Shown in pieces: positions 36,912 to 44,449 of a DNA stretch of 64,000 bases; the stretch's first letter is position 1; the number at the start of each line of letters is the position of its first letter. Source of the stretch: Gramella sp. KN1008 (GTDB lineage Bacteria; Bacteroidota; Bacteroidia; Flavobacteriales; Flavobacteriaceae); NCBI RefSeq assembly GCF_004332155.1, contig NZ_SJDV01000001.1, positions 248,001 through 312,000 of the forward strand, read 5' to 3'. The translations under genes were made by a program, and so were the position numbers. The notes under the pieces are model-generated. The model was not told the origin of the DNA, did not search any database, and worked only from the letters and a program-made list of their open reading frames with translations.

Positions 36912-36940
36912 AGCCGACTTTAGTATTCAATTAAATAATC

Positions 36941-37726
36941 TTACACCGAGACAAATTCAGTTTTCGCCAGAATTTCAGCTTCAATCCCATTCCAGAGATC
37001 AAGCCTGCTTTTTAATGATGTTTCTGCGGTTTCCATAACTTCATCCCATTTATCCTGATCATTTGCGCATAGGTCTTCAACCATTTTGAAAGCCATAGGT
37101 CCATGTTCGTCACCATCCAGTTCGATGTGTCGGTTAAAGTAATACTTAAAAAGGCTAAGGTCTTCTTTAGGGAAATTCTCCTGAACTTTTTCGATAATAG
37201 AAGAGAACATAGCGGGAATCAAACCTTCACGCCCAAAAGTAAAAGCTGAAGCGATTCTATGAGGCTGATTGCTGTAAATCACCTCAAAGGTGTTCTTGAG
37301 GAATTGCTTGATACTTATAGGAAGCCTGCTGGTGGCAATGATCAGGAAAATATCGGTCCCGTGATTGACATGAAGTAGGAAATCCTCGATTTTCTTTTTG
37401 TCTGCTCCCGCGGCAGTCATGGCATCAAGGTACATCTCAAAATGACTTTGCCTATTACCATGTATGTTGATATCGGTTTCCTCAGCTAATACAATTTCAT
37501 TGATGAGATACCTGGTTTCCGGGTCTCCAACCGGCAACCACGGATTTGTAGTTTTGGTAAGTCTTTCCTGCAGGGCGGTCAATAGAGACATGAAATCCCA
37601 GACTGCAAATACATGATACTCCATAAAGATCTGCAGGTCCTCAGGAGTACTGATTTTTTTATAAAGGGGGTGATGGATGAGTTGACTGGTGAGAGGTTCT
37701 AAACTTGCGTTTATCTCTTTAATCAT
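36941..37726 (-). CDS. DUF3050 protein (haem-oxygenase-like fold)
   Basis: A 261-aa, mostly helical soluble protein. FMEYHVFAVWDFMSLLTALQ (about residues 34-53) and YYFNRHIELDGDEHGPMA (about 206-223) carry the His/Glu residues typical of DUF3050, a relative of the haem-oxygenase/TenA-like fold, many of whose members are di-iron oxidases. Whether this one binds metal is untested. Probably monocistronic. Confidence 0.82.
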   Translation of the reverse strand: MIKEINASLEPLTSQLIHHPLYKKISTPEDLQIFMEYHVFAVWDFMSLLTALQERLTKTTNPWLPVGDPETRYLINEIVLAEETDINIHGNRQSHFEMYLDAMTAAGADKKKIEDFLLHVNHGTDIFLIIATSRLPISIKQFLKNTFEVIYSNQPHRIASAFTFGREGLIPAMFSSIIEKVQENFPKEDLSLFKYYFNRHIELDGDEHGPMAFKMVEDLCANDQDKWDEVMETAETSLKSRLDLWNGIEAEILAKTEFVSV

Positions 37727-37839
37727 ACAGATTCAATTTTTTTGCAAAGGTAAAAGCTGAAGTAGGAATTATAAAATCTTAGGGAGTTTTTAATGCTTGT
37801 TTAACTCAGATTATCAGCATATTGAATTAACTTAAAATA

Positions 37840-38019
37840 ATGGTATCTGGAAATGCTAATATTGCTGGCGTGATTGTTTTTTATTCAAAGAAATCCAAGG
37901 ATTTTCTTAGAGTAGATGGCGTTGTCGCAAAAAAACCGAAGCCTTTGAAAAAGGAATGCTGCGAAAAATATAAAAAGGGCAAACGCTGTAAGCGCTGCCC
38001 CTGTTTTGATCTTCTTTAA
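37840..38019 (+). CDS. Cys-rich small protein (59 codons), unrecognised
   Basis: An ORF below the usual length cut: ATG 37840 to TAA 38017-38019. Its last third is striking: KKECCEKYKKGKRCKRCPCF, with six Cys in pairs (CC, CxxCxC) embedded in Lys/Arg, a plausible metal- or nucleic-acid-binding knuckle. The N-terminal part looks less protein-like, so the true start may be internal. I recall similar short Lys/Cys proteins in Flavobacteria but cannot name a family. It lies alone between DUF3050 and the acyl-CoA dehydrogenase, in a 435-base gap. Confidence 0.6.
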   Translation: MVSGNANIAGVIVFYSKKSKDFLRVDGVVAKKPKPLKKECCEKYKKGKRCKRCPCFDLL

Positions 38020-38161
38020 TACTTCGCTACCTCCTCTCAGTGGCCGAAGCATCCTCTTCATAGATTGCTTATTATGTGATCATAATGACAATTCCAACCG
38101 GATTGAACTTGTCGAAGTCCTTGTTTTGACAAATGGGCTTCCTTAAGCTCAGAGCCTCAGG

Positions 38162-39337
38162 CTAAAAAGCAGGATGCCCGGTAATATCCATTCCGGTGAT
38201 GAGTAAGTGAATATCGTGAGTCCCCTCGTATGTGATCACACTTTCAAGGTTCATCATATGTCTCATGATGCTGTATTCTCCCGTGATTCCCATTCCGCCT
38301 AATATCTGTCTTGCTTCTCTCGCAATCTTTATAGCCATTTCCACATTATTCCTCTTGGCCATGGATATCTGTGCTGAGGTAGCTTTGCCTTCGTTTCTGA
38401 GCACTCCAAGCCTCCAGGCCATTAACTGGGCTTTAGTGATCTCTGTGATCATCTCTGCCAGTTTCTTTTGCTGAAGCTGGGTAGCGGCAATAGGCTTGTC
38501 AAATTGCACTCTTTCCTTGGCATATCTGAGTGCAGTATCATAACAATCCATTGCGGCTCCTATAGCTCCCCAGGCGATCCCGTAGCGGGCAGAATCAAGA
38601 CATCCCAGTGGAGCTCCCAACCCTGATTTGTTAGGCATAAGGTTTTCCTTTGGAACCTTAACGTTATCGAAAATAAGCTCGCCGGTTGCACTTGCTCTCA
38701 GCGACCATTTATTGTGGGTTTCCGGAGTGGTGAAGCCTTCCATTCCCCGTTCGACGATAAGTCCATGTATCCTGCCTTCTTCATTTTTAGCCCAGACAAT
38801 GGCTATGTCGGCAAAAGGAGCATTCGAGATCCACATTTTCGCTCCGTTGAGCAGGTAGTGATCCCCTTTATCTTTAAAATTACTAACCATTCCTCCTGGA
38901 TTTGAACCGTAATCGGGTTCGGTCAAACCGAAGCAACCAATCATTTCGCCGGTAGCAAGTTTGGGAAGGTATTTTTGCTTTTGCTCTTCAGTGCCGTACT
39001 TAAAAATAGGATACATAACCAGGGATGACTGTACCGAGGCAGTAGAACGAACGCCGCTATCACCTCTTTCGATCTCCTGCATAATTAGTCCGTAGGAGAT
39101 CTGGTCCAGACCCGCTCCACCATATTCTTCGGGGATATAAGGTCCGAAGGCCCCAATTTCAGCAAGGCCATTAATAATTTGTTTAGGAAATTCAGCCTTT
39201 TGAGCGGCTTCTTCTATTATTGGAGAAACCTCACGTTTTACAAATTCACGTGTGGCGTCCCGAACCATTTTATGTTCGTCGGTCAATAGCTCATCAAGAT
39301 TATAATAATCAGGAGCCTGGAATTGATCTGGTTTCAT
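38162..39337 (-). CDS. Acyl-CoA dehydrogenase, glutaryl-CoA dehydrogenase type
   Basis: A 391-aa FAD enzyme oxidising an acyl-CoA in the cytoplasm. RSTASVQSSLVMYPIFKYG and CFGLTEPDYGSNPGGM are close to glutaryl-CoA dehydrogenases, and the catalytic Glu lies in VITYEGTHDIHLLITG near the C-terminus. Glutaryl-CoA dehydrogenase would serve lysine/tryptophan breakdown; that specificity is by resemblance. The start is placed at 39337 (MKPDQFQAPDYY). An in-frame ATG at 39433 would add residues that only translate an intergenic repeat. Confidence 0.88.
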   Translation of the reverse strand: MKPDQFQAPDYYNLDELLTDEHKMVRDATREFVKREVSPIIEEAAQKAEFPKQIINGLAEIGAFGPYIPEEYGGAGLDQISYGLIMQEIERGDSGVRSTASVQSSLVMYPIFKYGTEEQKQKYLPKLATGEMIGCFGLTEPDYGSNPGGMVSNFKDKGDHYLLNGAKMWISNAPFADIAIVWAKNEEGRIHGLIVERGMEGFTTPETHNKWSLRASATGELIFDNVKVPKENLMPNKSGLGAPLGCLDSARYGIAWGAIGAAMDCYDTALRYAKERVQFDKPIAATQLQQKKLAEMITEITKAQLMAWRLGVLRNEGKATSAQISMAKRNNVEMAIKIAREARQILGGMGITGEYSIMRHMMNLESVITYEGTHDIHLLITGMDITGHPAF

Positions 39338-39410
39338 TTGTGTAGTGTTTCCAACAAATGTAACCAAGTCTTTTATGAGAAGCAATCTTTTTATCTCTTC
39401 GATGTAAACC

Positions 39411-39490
39411 TCATGCTGAACTTGTTTCAGCATCTCATCTTTACCAGTATTTCTTTATTTGTAGAGACCCAGAAACAAGTTCAGGGTGAC
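39411..39490. repeat. Interspersed inverted repeat of another family
   Basis: TGAACTTGTTTC (39417-39428) and GAAACAAGTTCA (39472-39483) are perfect 12-base inverted arms, flanked by CATGC and GTGACG-like ends. It is a typical short intergenic palindromic element. A related half (TTCTGAACTTGATTCAGG) lies at about 40366-40383. Confidence 0.75.
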
Positions 39491-39508
39491 GGAACATGAT
39501 GGGGATTA

Positions 39509-40231
39509 TTATAATTTCAGATAGAAATCTTTAACCATTTCCTTGAATTCATTCGTATAATTATGTCTTGAAATTTCCAGAATCAATTCATCAATTTCAG
39601 TCTTTCCCTTATCAAAACTGAAACTGATCAAGCTTCTTTTAATCGGAGATTTTTCTGTGCCTTTAACCCGGGTGATCTTCACCGGAAATAAATTTTGAGA
39701 TCTGGCCAACTCGATGGCTTTGTTTTCTTCAGGAAATGGAATAACAATATCAAGATGCCCGTTTTGAGAAAGCAGGAGGGAAGCTCCTTCAATTAATTCG
39801 GAAAGAGGTAAGGCATCTGCAAAACGAGCCTGATCGCGATTGGTTTCGCCAGATTTATAATCCTCAGAATAAAAAGGAGGATTTGAGATAATGAGATCAT
39901 ATTTTTCTTCATCCTTCATCTCATCAACAAATTCATCAAAACCTGCATGATAACAGAACAATCGGTCGCCCCAGTCACTTCTTTCGAAATTCTCAACGGC
40001 CTGTTCATAAGCATTATCTTCTATCTCCAGGGCATCAATCTGGAACGCCTCAGATCTTTGTGCCAGCATCAAAGAGATGAGGCCTGTACCTGTGCCAATA
40101 TCAAGAATGGATTCGGGATTATGATCTAAAGAAGACCAGGCACCAAGAAGTACTCCATCCGTTCCTATTTTCATGGCGCAGCGGTCCTGTTCTATGGTGA
40201 ATTGCTTGAATTTAAAAGGCTGACTGGACAT
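39509..40231 (-). CDS. tRNA1(Val) adenine-37 N6-methyltransferase-like protein
   Basis: A 240-aa SAM-dependent methyltransferase of the YfiC/TrmN6 type. SAM motif ILDIGTGTGLISLMLAQRS lies at about residues 43-61, and the adenine-N6 signature NPPF is in LIISNPPFYSEDYKSG near residue 135. It is expected to make m6A37 in tRNA-Val. Flanked by repeats on both sides, with no operon partner. Confidence 0.9.
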   Translation of the reverse strand: MSSQPFKFKQFTIEQDRCAMKIGTDGVLLGAWSSLDHNPESILDIGTGTGLISLMLAQRSEAFQIDALEIEDNAYEQAVENFERSDWGDRLFCYHAGFDEFVDEMKDEEKYDLIISNPPFYSEDYKSGETNRDQARFADALPLSELIEGASLLLSQNGHLDIVIPFPEENKAIELARSQNLFPVKITRVKGTEKSPIKRSLISFSFDKGKTEIDELILEISRHNYTNEFKEMVKDFYLKL

Positions 40232-40259
40232 TTAGTAAAAGTGAAAATTTATTGATTTT

Positions 40260-40354
40260 GTCATTTCCAACGTAGTGAGAAATCTCTTATTGAGTTCAGA
40301 AATGGTCAAAGATTTCTCAATCGTCCCGAAACTTCGGGACTTCTTCAAAATGAC
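40260..40354. repeat. Interspersed imperfect inverted repeat, copy B
   Basis: GTCATTT (40260-40266) mirrors AAATGAC (40348-40354) and GAGAAATC (40277-40284) mirrors GATTTCTC (40311-40318), as in copy A. A small CCCGAA/TTCGGG hairpin (40325-40338) is inserted near the right end. The element and the adjoining half-repeat fill most of the 280-base gap between TrmN6 and tsf. Confidence 0.75.
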
Positions 40355-40456
40355 TTAACGCGTCATTCTGAACTTGATTCAGGATCTTTTAAGAAACTGA
40401 CCTTTCGCCTGTGCTCAAGGTGATGCTTCAGTTGGACGATGGAAAAATACCTATAT

Positions 40457-40491
40457 AAAAAAAGAGGTCCTAAACACTTAAGACCTCTTTT
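40457..40491 (-). terminator. Terminator after tsf
   Basis: AAAAGAGGTC (40491-40482 on the minus strand) pairs with GACCTCTTTT (40469-40460), followed by a run of T. It ends the rpsB-tsf transcript. Confidence 0.88.
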
Positions 40492-40511
40492 CTGAAATTT
40501 ATAAAATGAGC

Positions 40512-41336
40512 TTATCCTAAAGCTACTCTTTCAAATCCTACAACTTCAAGGTCGCTGTCTACAGACTTAACATACTGAGCAACGCTCTGCTTGTTATCCT
40601 TGATATACGCTTGGTGTACCAAAGTATTGTCCTTGAAGAAACGCTGAAGTTTTCCCTGAGCGATCTTGTCCAGCATATTCTCTGGCTTTCCTTCTTCTCT
40701 CAAAGTATCCTTAGCGATCTCGATCTCTTTATCGATAGTTGCCTGGTCTACACCTTCTTCGTTAAGAGCTACAGGGTTCATGGCAGCTGCCTGCATAGAA
40801 ACGTTCTTGGCAGCTTCTTCTGCTCCTTCAACATTCTTTGAAAGACCTGTAAGAACAGCGATCTTGTTACCAGCGTGAATGTAAGAACCTACGAATGGAG
40901 CTTCCAGAGTTTTGAATGCTCCAATCTCGATTTTCTCTCCAATTACTCCGGTTTGCTCTGTTAGTTTGTCTTCTATAGAGATTCCGTTGTAATCTGCTTT
41001 AAGGAAATCTTCCTTGCTGTTATAGTTAAGGGCAATTTCTGCAAAATCGTTAGCAAGCTTCACAAAATCTTCATTCTTGGCAACGAAGTCGGTCTCACAG
41101 TTAAGAGAGATCACAGCTCCTTTTGTATTATCAGCATTCACTTTTGCGATCGCTGCACCTTCAGAAGATTCTCTGTCGGCTCTCTTAGCGGCAACTTTCT
41201 GTCCTTTCTTTCTAAGGAGTTCTATTGCCTGATCAAAATCACCATCAGCTTCAACAAGTGCTTTCTTGCAATCCATCATTCCGGCACCTGTGGCTTTTCT
41301 TAATTTATTTACTTCAGCGGCGGTTATCTTAGCCAT
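40512..41336 (-). CDS. tsf: Elongation factor Ts
   Basis: A 274-aa nucleotide exchange factor for EF-Tu. The N-terminal UBA-like domain has KLRKATGAGMMDCKKALVEADGDFDQAIELLRKKG (in parts, residues 11-45); the core has LNCETDFVAKNEDFVKLA and the later EGKPENMLDKIAQGKLQRFF, all standard. It follows rpsB after an 88-base gap that contains a hairpin. Confidence 0.98.
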   Translation of the reverse strand: MAKITAAEVNKLRKATGAGMMDCKKALVEADGDFDQAIELLRKKGQKVAAKRADRESSEGAAIAKVNADNTKGAVISLNCETDFVAKNEDFVKLANDFAEIALNYNSKEDFLKADYNGISIEDKLTEQTGVIGEKIEIGAFKTLEAPFVGSYIHAGNKIAVLTGLSKNVEGAEEAAKNVSMQAAAMNPVALNEEGVDQATIDKEIEIAKDTLREEGKPENMLDKIAQGKLQRFFKDNTLVHQAYIKDNKQSVAQYVKSVDSDLEVVGFERVALG

Positions 41337-41355
41337 AATATTGTTTTTTATTTAA

Positions 41356-41403
41356 AAAAGTCGTTTAGAAACTCACTGTAAAGAAAGAAACCAAACGACT
41401 TTT
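41356..41403 (-). terminator. Hairpin between rpsB and tsf (terminator or attenuator)
   Basis: On the minus strand AAAAGTCGTTT (41403-41393) pairs with AAACGACTTTT (41366-41356), followed by TTTTAAATAAAAAAC. It is located between two genes usually co-transcribed, so it may partially terminate and lower tsf expression relative to rpsB. Confidence 0.75.
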
Positions 41404-41424
41404 AGATTTTATTAAAACTTTATT

Positions 41425-42318
41425 TTATTCTTCTTCGTTAGAATCAGCTTTATCTAAAGTCTCTTTCTTAGACTCAAGCTTCACATCTTTCTTAGCTTCT
41501 TTCATTGCCTTTTTATCTTCGGCATCTTTAGAAGGGGCTTCAGCTTTCTCCTTTTTTACTTTTGGAGCTTTTTCAGCCTTGTCTTCTTTTGAAGCTTTTT
41601 CTTCTTTCTTCTTGGATTCCTTGCTTGATTTTCTTTCAGAAAGACCTTCTACGATAGATTCTGAAACATAAGAAACAACTTTGCTAATAGATTTAGAAGC
41701 ATCGTCGTTAGATGGGATCACGTAATCAACCTCACGTGGGTCTGAATTCGTGTCTACCATCGCAAAAATTGGAATGTTTAATTTTTGAGCTTCCTTGATA
41801 GCAATGTGCTCGCGTGTGATATCCACTACGAATAATGCTCCTGGAAGTCTTGACATGTCGGCAATAGAACCAAGGTTCTTTTCAAGCTTTGCTCTAAGAC
41901 GGTCTACCTGAAGACGCTCTTTTTTGGAAAGAGAGTTAAATGTTCCGTCTTTCTTCATTCTGTCTATAGAAGCCATTTTCTTAACGGCTTTACGGATAGT
42001 AACGAAGTTAGTAAGCATACCACCAGGCCAACGCTCAGTGATATAAGGCATGTTTGCCTTTTCTGCCTGCTCAGCAACGATCTCTTTTGCCTGTTTTTTA
42101 GTGGCTACGAAAAGGATCTTTCGGCCACTGGCTGCGATTTTTGCAAGGGCTTCACCAGCCTCCTGCATCTTTGCAGCACTCTTATATAAGTTGATGATGT
42201 GGATACCGTTACGCTCCATATAGATATATGGGGCCATGTTTGGATTCCATCTTCTTGTTAAGTGTCCAAAATGAACACCAGCATCAAGTAATTCTTTTAC
42301 TTCTACTTTGTTTGCCAT
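41425..42318 (-). CDS. rpsB: 30S ribosomal protein S2
   Basis: A 297-aa S2. The core (about residues 1-225) is canonical: LLDAGVHFGHLTRRWNPNM, RWPGGMLTNFVTIRKAVKK, and PIFAMVDTNSDPREVDYVIPSNDDA. The last 65-70 residues are a Lys/Glu/Asp/Ala-rich low-complexity tail (repeated KKEEKASKEDKAEKA-type units), an extension beyond the usual 240 or so residues, seen in some Bacteroidota. A structured leader lies upstream. Confidence 0.98.
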   Translation of the reverse strand: MANKVEVKELLDAGVHFGHLTRRWNPNMAPYIYMERNGIHIINLYKSAAKMQEAGEALAKIAASGRKILFVATKKQAKEIVAEQAEKANMPYITERWPGGMLTNFVTIRKAVKKMASIDRMKKDGTFNSLSKKERLQVDRLRAKLEKNLGSIADMSRLPGALFVVDITREHIAIKEAQKLNIPIFAMVDTNSDPREVDYVIPSNDDASKSISKVVSYVSESIVEGLSERKSSKESKKKEEKASKEDKAEKAPKVKKEKAEAPSKDAEDKKAMKEAKKDVKLESKKETLDKADSNEEE

Positions 42319-42355
42319 TTTTGTAATAGTTTACTTTCTGTTGAGATAGCAACGT

Positions 42356-42426
42356 ACAGGTGGCTACTTTGTAAGTATGGCCCTGTGCGTTTAGATGCTA
42401 AACTAACCCCTGTTCGGCATGAACAG
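42356..42426 (-). promoter_or_regulatory. Candidate structured 5' leader of rpsB
   Basis: Read toward rpsB, three consecutive hairpins lie 38-108 bases before the ATG. The first is CTGTTC/GAACAG (42426-42421 with 42415-42410); the second is GTTTAG/CTAAAC (42403-42398 with 42394-42389). The third is a longer stem, ACAGG/CCTGT (42386-42382 with 42360-42356), enclosing TACTT/AAGTA. This looks like a ribosomal-protein autoregulatory leader, though no published motif was matched. Confidence 0.5.
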
Positions 42427-42462
42427 AGTAACAACAAATTGATTAATTTTTTTAAGAACATT

Positions 42463-42478
42463 CCGGTATAATAACCGG
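42463..42478 (-). terminator. Small hairpin after rpsI
   Basis: CCGGT (42463-42467) pairs with ACCGG (42474-42478) just downstream of the rpsI stop, and the minus strand continues AATGTTCTTAAAAAAA. Weak; it may separate the rplM-rpsI and rpsB-tsf transcripts. Confidence 0.45.
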
Positions 42479-42487
42479 GAAATAATA

Positions 42488-42874
42488 TTAACGTTTAGAG
42501 AACTGGAATTTCTTACGGGCTTTCTTCTGACCGTATTTCTTACGTTCTACCATACGTGGATCTCTAGTAAGAAGACCTTCCGGCTTAAGAGCACCGTGGT
42601 TTTCTGCATCCAGTTCTACCATAGCTCTGGAAAGTGCAAGACGGATTGCTTCAGCCTGTCCAGTGATACCACCACCGTATACGTTAATATTAACGTCGAA
42701 GTTCCCTTCGTTTTCGGTAAGCATCAATGGCTGATTTACTTTATATAAAAGTGTACCAGTTGTGAAGTAATCTTTAAGGTCTTTCTTGTTTACGGTAATG
42801 TTTCCTTTTCCTTCTGAAACATATACACGGGCCACAGCAGTCTTTCTACGGCCAATTTTGTGAATTACCTCCAT
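42488..42874 (-). CDS. rpsI: 30S ribosomal protein S9
   Basis: A 128-aa S9, full length for the family. It begins with IGRRKTAVARVYV (about residues 6-18), has NPNVYGGGITGQAEAIRLALSRAM-like central sequence (here NVYGGGITGQAEAIR), and ends with the conserved KKARKKFQFSKR tail that reaches the ribosomal P site. Its ATG overlaps the rplM stop (TAATG), giving translational coupling. Confidence 0.98.
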   Translation of the reverse strand: MEVIHKIGRRKTAVARVYVSEGKGNITVNKKDLKDYFTTGTLLYKVNQPLMLTENEGNFDVNINVYGGGITGQAEAIRLALSRAMVELDAENHGALKPEGLLTRDPRMVERKKYGQKKARKKFQFSKR

Positions 42875-43329
42875 TACTTAATGTCGTTTAAGTTAATAGT
42901 TTTAGGTTTTTGCGCTTCGTGATCGTGCTCAGATCCTGCATAAACCTTTAGATTTCTGAATAAATCTGCTCCAAGTTTGTTCTTTGGAAGCATGCCTTTA
43001 ACGGCTTTCTCAACAAGTCTTTCTGGATGCTTGTTGAATAATTCTGAAGCTGTAAGGCTTCTCTGCCCACCCGGGTAACCTGTGTGACGGATGTATTCTT
43101 TCGCGTCCCATTTCTTTCCTGTAAGGTTAACTCCTACTGCGTTAAGTACAATTACATTGTCTCCGCAGTCAACATGTGGGGTGAAATTAGGCTTATGCTT
43201 TCCTCGAAGCAGGTATGCTACTCTGGAGGCAAGACGACCCAATGATTGTCCTTCAGCATCTACCACAACCCATTCTTTGGTTCTGGTGGCCTTATTGGCC
43301 GATACTGTTTTGTAACTTAATGTGTCCAC
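42874..43329 (-). CDS. rplM: 50S ribosomal protein L13
   Basis: A 151-aa L13. The start is taken at GTG 43329, giving [15 protein letters not shown], the usual flavobacterial N-terminus; an ATG at 43413 would add 28 atypical residues lying in the promoter-proximal leader. Family motifs include [28 protein letters not shown] and [16 protein letters not shown]. First gene of the rplM-rpsI unit. Confidence 0.97.
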   Translation of the reverse strand: MDTLSYKTVSANKATRTKEWVVVDAEGQSLGRLASRVAYLLRGKHKPNFTPHVDCGDNVIVLNAVGVNLTGKKWDAKEYIRHTGYPGGQRSLTASELFNKHPERLVEKAVKGMLPKNKLGADLFRNLKVYAGSEHDHEAQKPKTINLNDIK

Positions 43330-43402
43330 ACCAATTGATTTTACTTGATTATTAAACATTCCAATCCCGTTTGCCCGGATCTCAATCGGGAAAACAGGGG
43401 TG

Positions 43403-43433
43403 CAAATGTACAATTATAAATTCATATAGCAAA
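43403..43433 (-). promoter_or_regulatory. Promoter of rplM-rpsI
   Basis: On the minus strand TTTG (43433-43430), exactly 19 bases, then TACATTTG (43410-43403): a perfect match to the Bacteroidota -33/-7 promoter. Transcription would begin near 43397, leaving a leader of about 70 bases before the GTG start of rplM. Confidence 0.78.
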
Positions 43434-43654
43434 TAGGGGAAAGATTATTTTGTTAATCTTGAACGGACTGATTTTCAATAGAATCTGAAGGTGTTAAATT
43501 TCAATGTCCGGTATATAAAAAATACCTTACTAAACCGATGTCTTTTTAAGGTTTTTCGGATCATCTATAGATTATATATTCGATAAAGTGCGTTAAAAAT
43601 CGTTTAAAGGCAATTTTAAGTGTTAAAAAAGTCATAAAATCTGTTATCCTTTTT

Positions 43655-43662
43655 TAAGTTTG
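43655..43662 (+). promoter_or_regulatory. Candidate -7 box of the lipoprotein gene
   Basis: TAAGTTTG matches TAnnTTTG and lies 19 bases before the ATG at 43682. No clear TTTG is found at -33. The rest of the roughly 350-base gap between rplM and this gene holds the rplM promoter and otherwise AT-rich sequence. Confidence 0.38.
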
Positions 43663-43681
43663 CATCCCAATTCTAAACCAG

Positions 43682-44260
43682 ATGAAGATGATAAATGTAT
43701 TAGAAACTAAAAGGTTAGCTTTTTTAGCACTTGTTTCTTTGCTTGTATGGAGCTGTAGCAAAGAAGAAGCCTATATGGAAGATGAACTTCTTAAAGTTAG
43801 TAATGCCACTATTAGTTCCAATGACCTTATTGGTCACTGGGAGTTGTCGCGAATGGTAGCTGACACGGCGGTGAACTTAAACCAGGACGCAAATTACAGT
43901 ACCAATTTACTGGATGAGACCTCATGTTTTAACAATATGAGTATAACATTTTACAGTGATGCCACGTTTACTACTAACAATGCCACCATGACCTTTGAGG
44001 CTGGCGGCAATGGTGACCAGTTCGCCTGTATAGCCGACAGGATAGATACAGGTACCTGGAAAGTGGAAAACGATAATCTTATCCTTACGATGGATATCAA
44101 TGGTTCTACTTATACTCATACCAAGGCTATTGATATGACTAGTAATACCTTCACTTTTGATGTCACCAAAATTGAATCAGACCAGTACGTAAATGATCCT
44201 GGAGATACCCAGGCTTCAGAAATAAGAATTTTAGAGCTGGAGTATACTAAAGCTGAATAG
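43682..44260 (+). CDS. Lipocalin-like lipoprotein
   Basis: A 192-aa exported lipoprotein: hydrophobic leader ending LLVWSCSKEE, with the lipidation Cys near residue 25. The mature part, LIGHWELSRMVAD to DTGTWKVENDNLIL to TKIESDQ, has the strand pattern and GxW start of lipocalin-like domains found in many Bacteroidota lipoproteins. Ligand and function unknown. Monocistronic, ending at a clear terminator. Confidence 0.8.
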   Translation: MKMINVLETKRLAFLALVSLLVWSCSKEEAYMEDELLKVSNATISSNDLIGHWELSRMVADTAVNLNQDANYSTNLLDETSCFNNMSITFYSDATFTTNNATMTFEAGGNGDQFACIADRIDTGTWKVENDNLILTMDINGSTYTHTKAIDMTSNTFTFDVTKIESDQYVNDPGDTQASEIRILELEYTKAE

Positions 44261-44293
44261 TCTGGCCTAATTGTAGTTTTTAGTGTTAGTTGG

Positions 44294-44328
44294 AAAACCT
44301 CACAGGTACTTATCTGTGAGGTTTTTTT
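44294..44328 (+). terminator. Terminator after the lipoprotein gene
   Basis: AAAACCTCACAG (44294-44305) pairs perfectly with CTGTGAGGTTTT (44314-44325) across an 8-base loop, with seven T. Confidence 0.88.
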
Positions 44329-44340
44329 AATTAATTATAT

Positions 44341-44348
44341 TAATTTTG
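44341..44348 (+). promoter_or_regulatory. Candidate -7 box of the DUF5916 gene
   Basis: TAATTTTG matches TAnnTTTG, about 100 bases before the ATG at 44450; no good -33 box is visible. Confidence 0.32.
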
Positions 44349-44449
44349 CAGGCTTAAATGTTAAAAAAAGATCAAAAGGCTTGAAATTTTGTCACATTTT
44401 CAAACGGAGACCGTCTTTTAACAAACCATCAATCAAATATCAATAAAGA

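Noticed and set aside
39338..39433. N-terminal extension of the acyl-CoA dehydrogenase
   Set aside because: The extra 32 residues translate the inverted-repeat element at 39411-39490 and are not family sequence; the start at 39337 fits.
43330..43413. 28-residue extension of L13
   Set aside because: The GTG at 43329 gives the conserved start, and the extension lies between promoter and gene.
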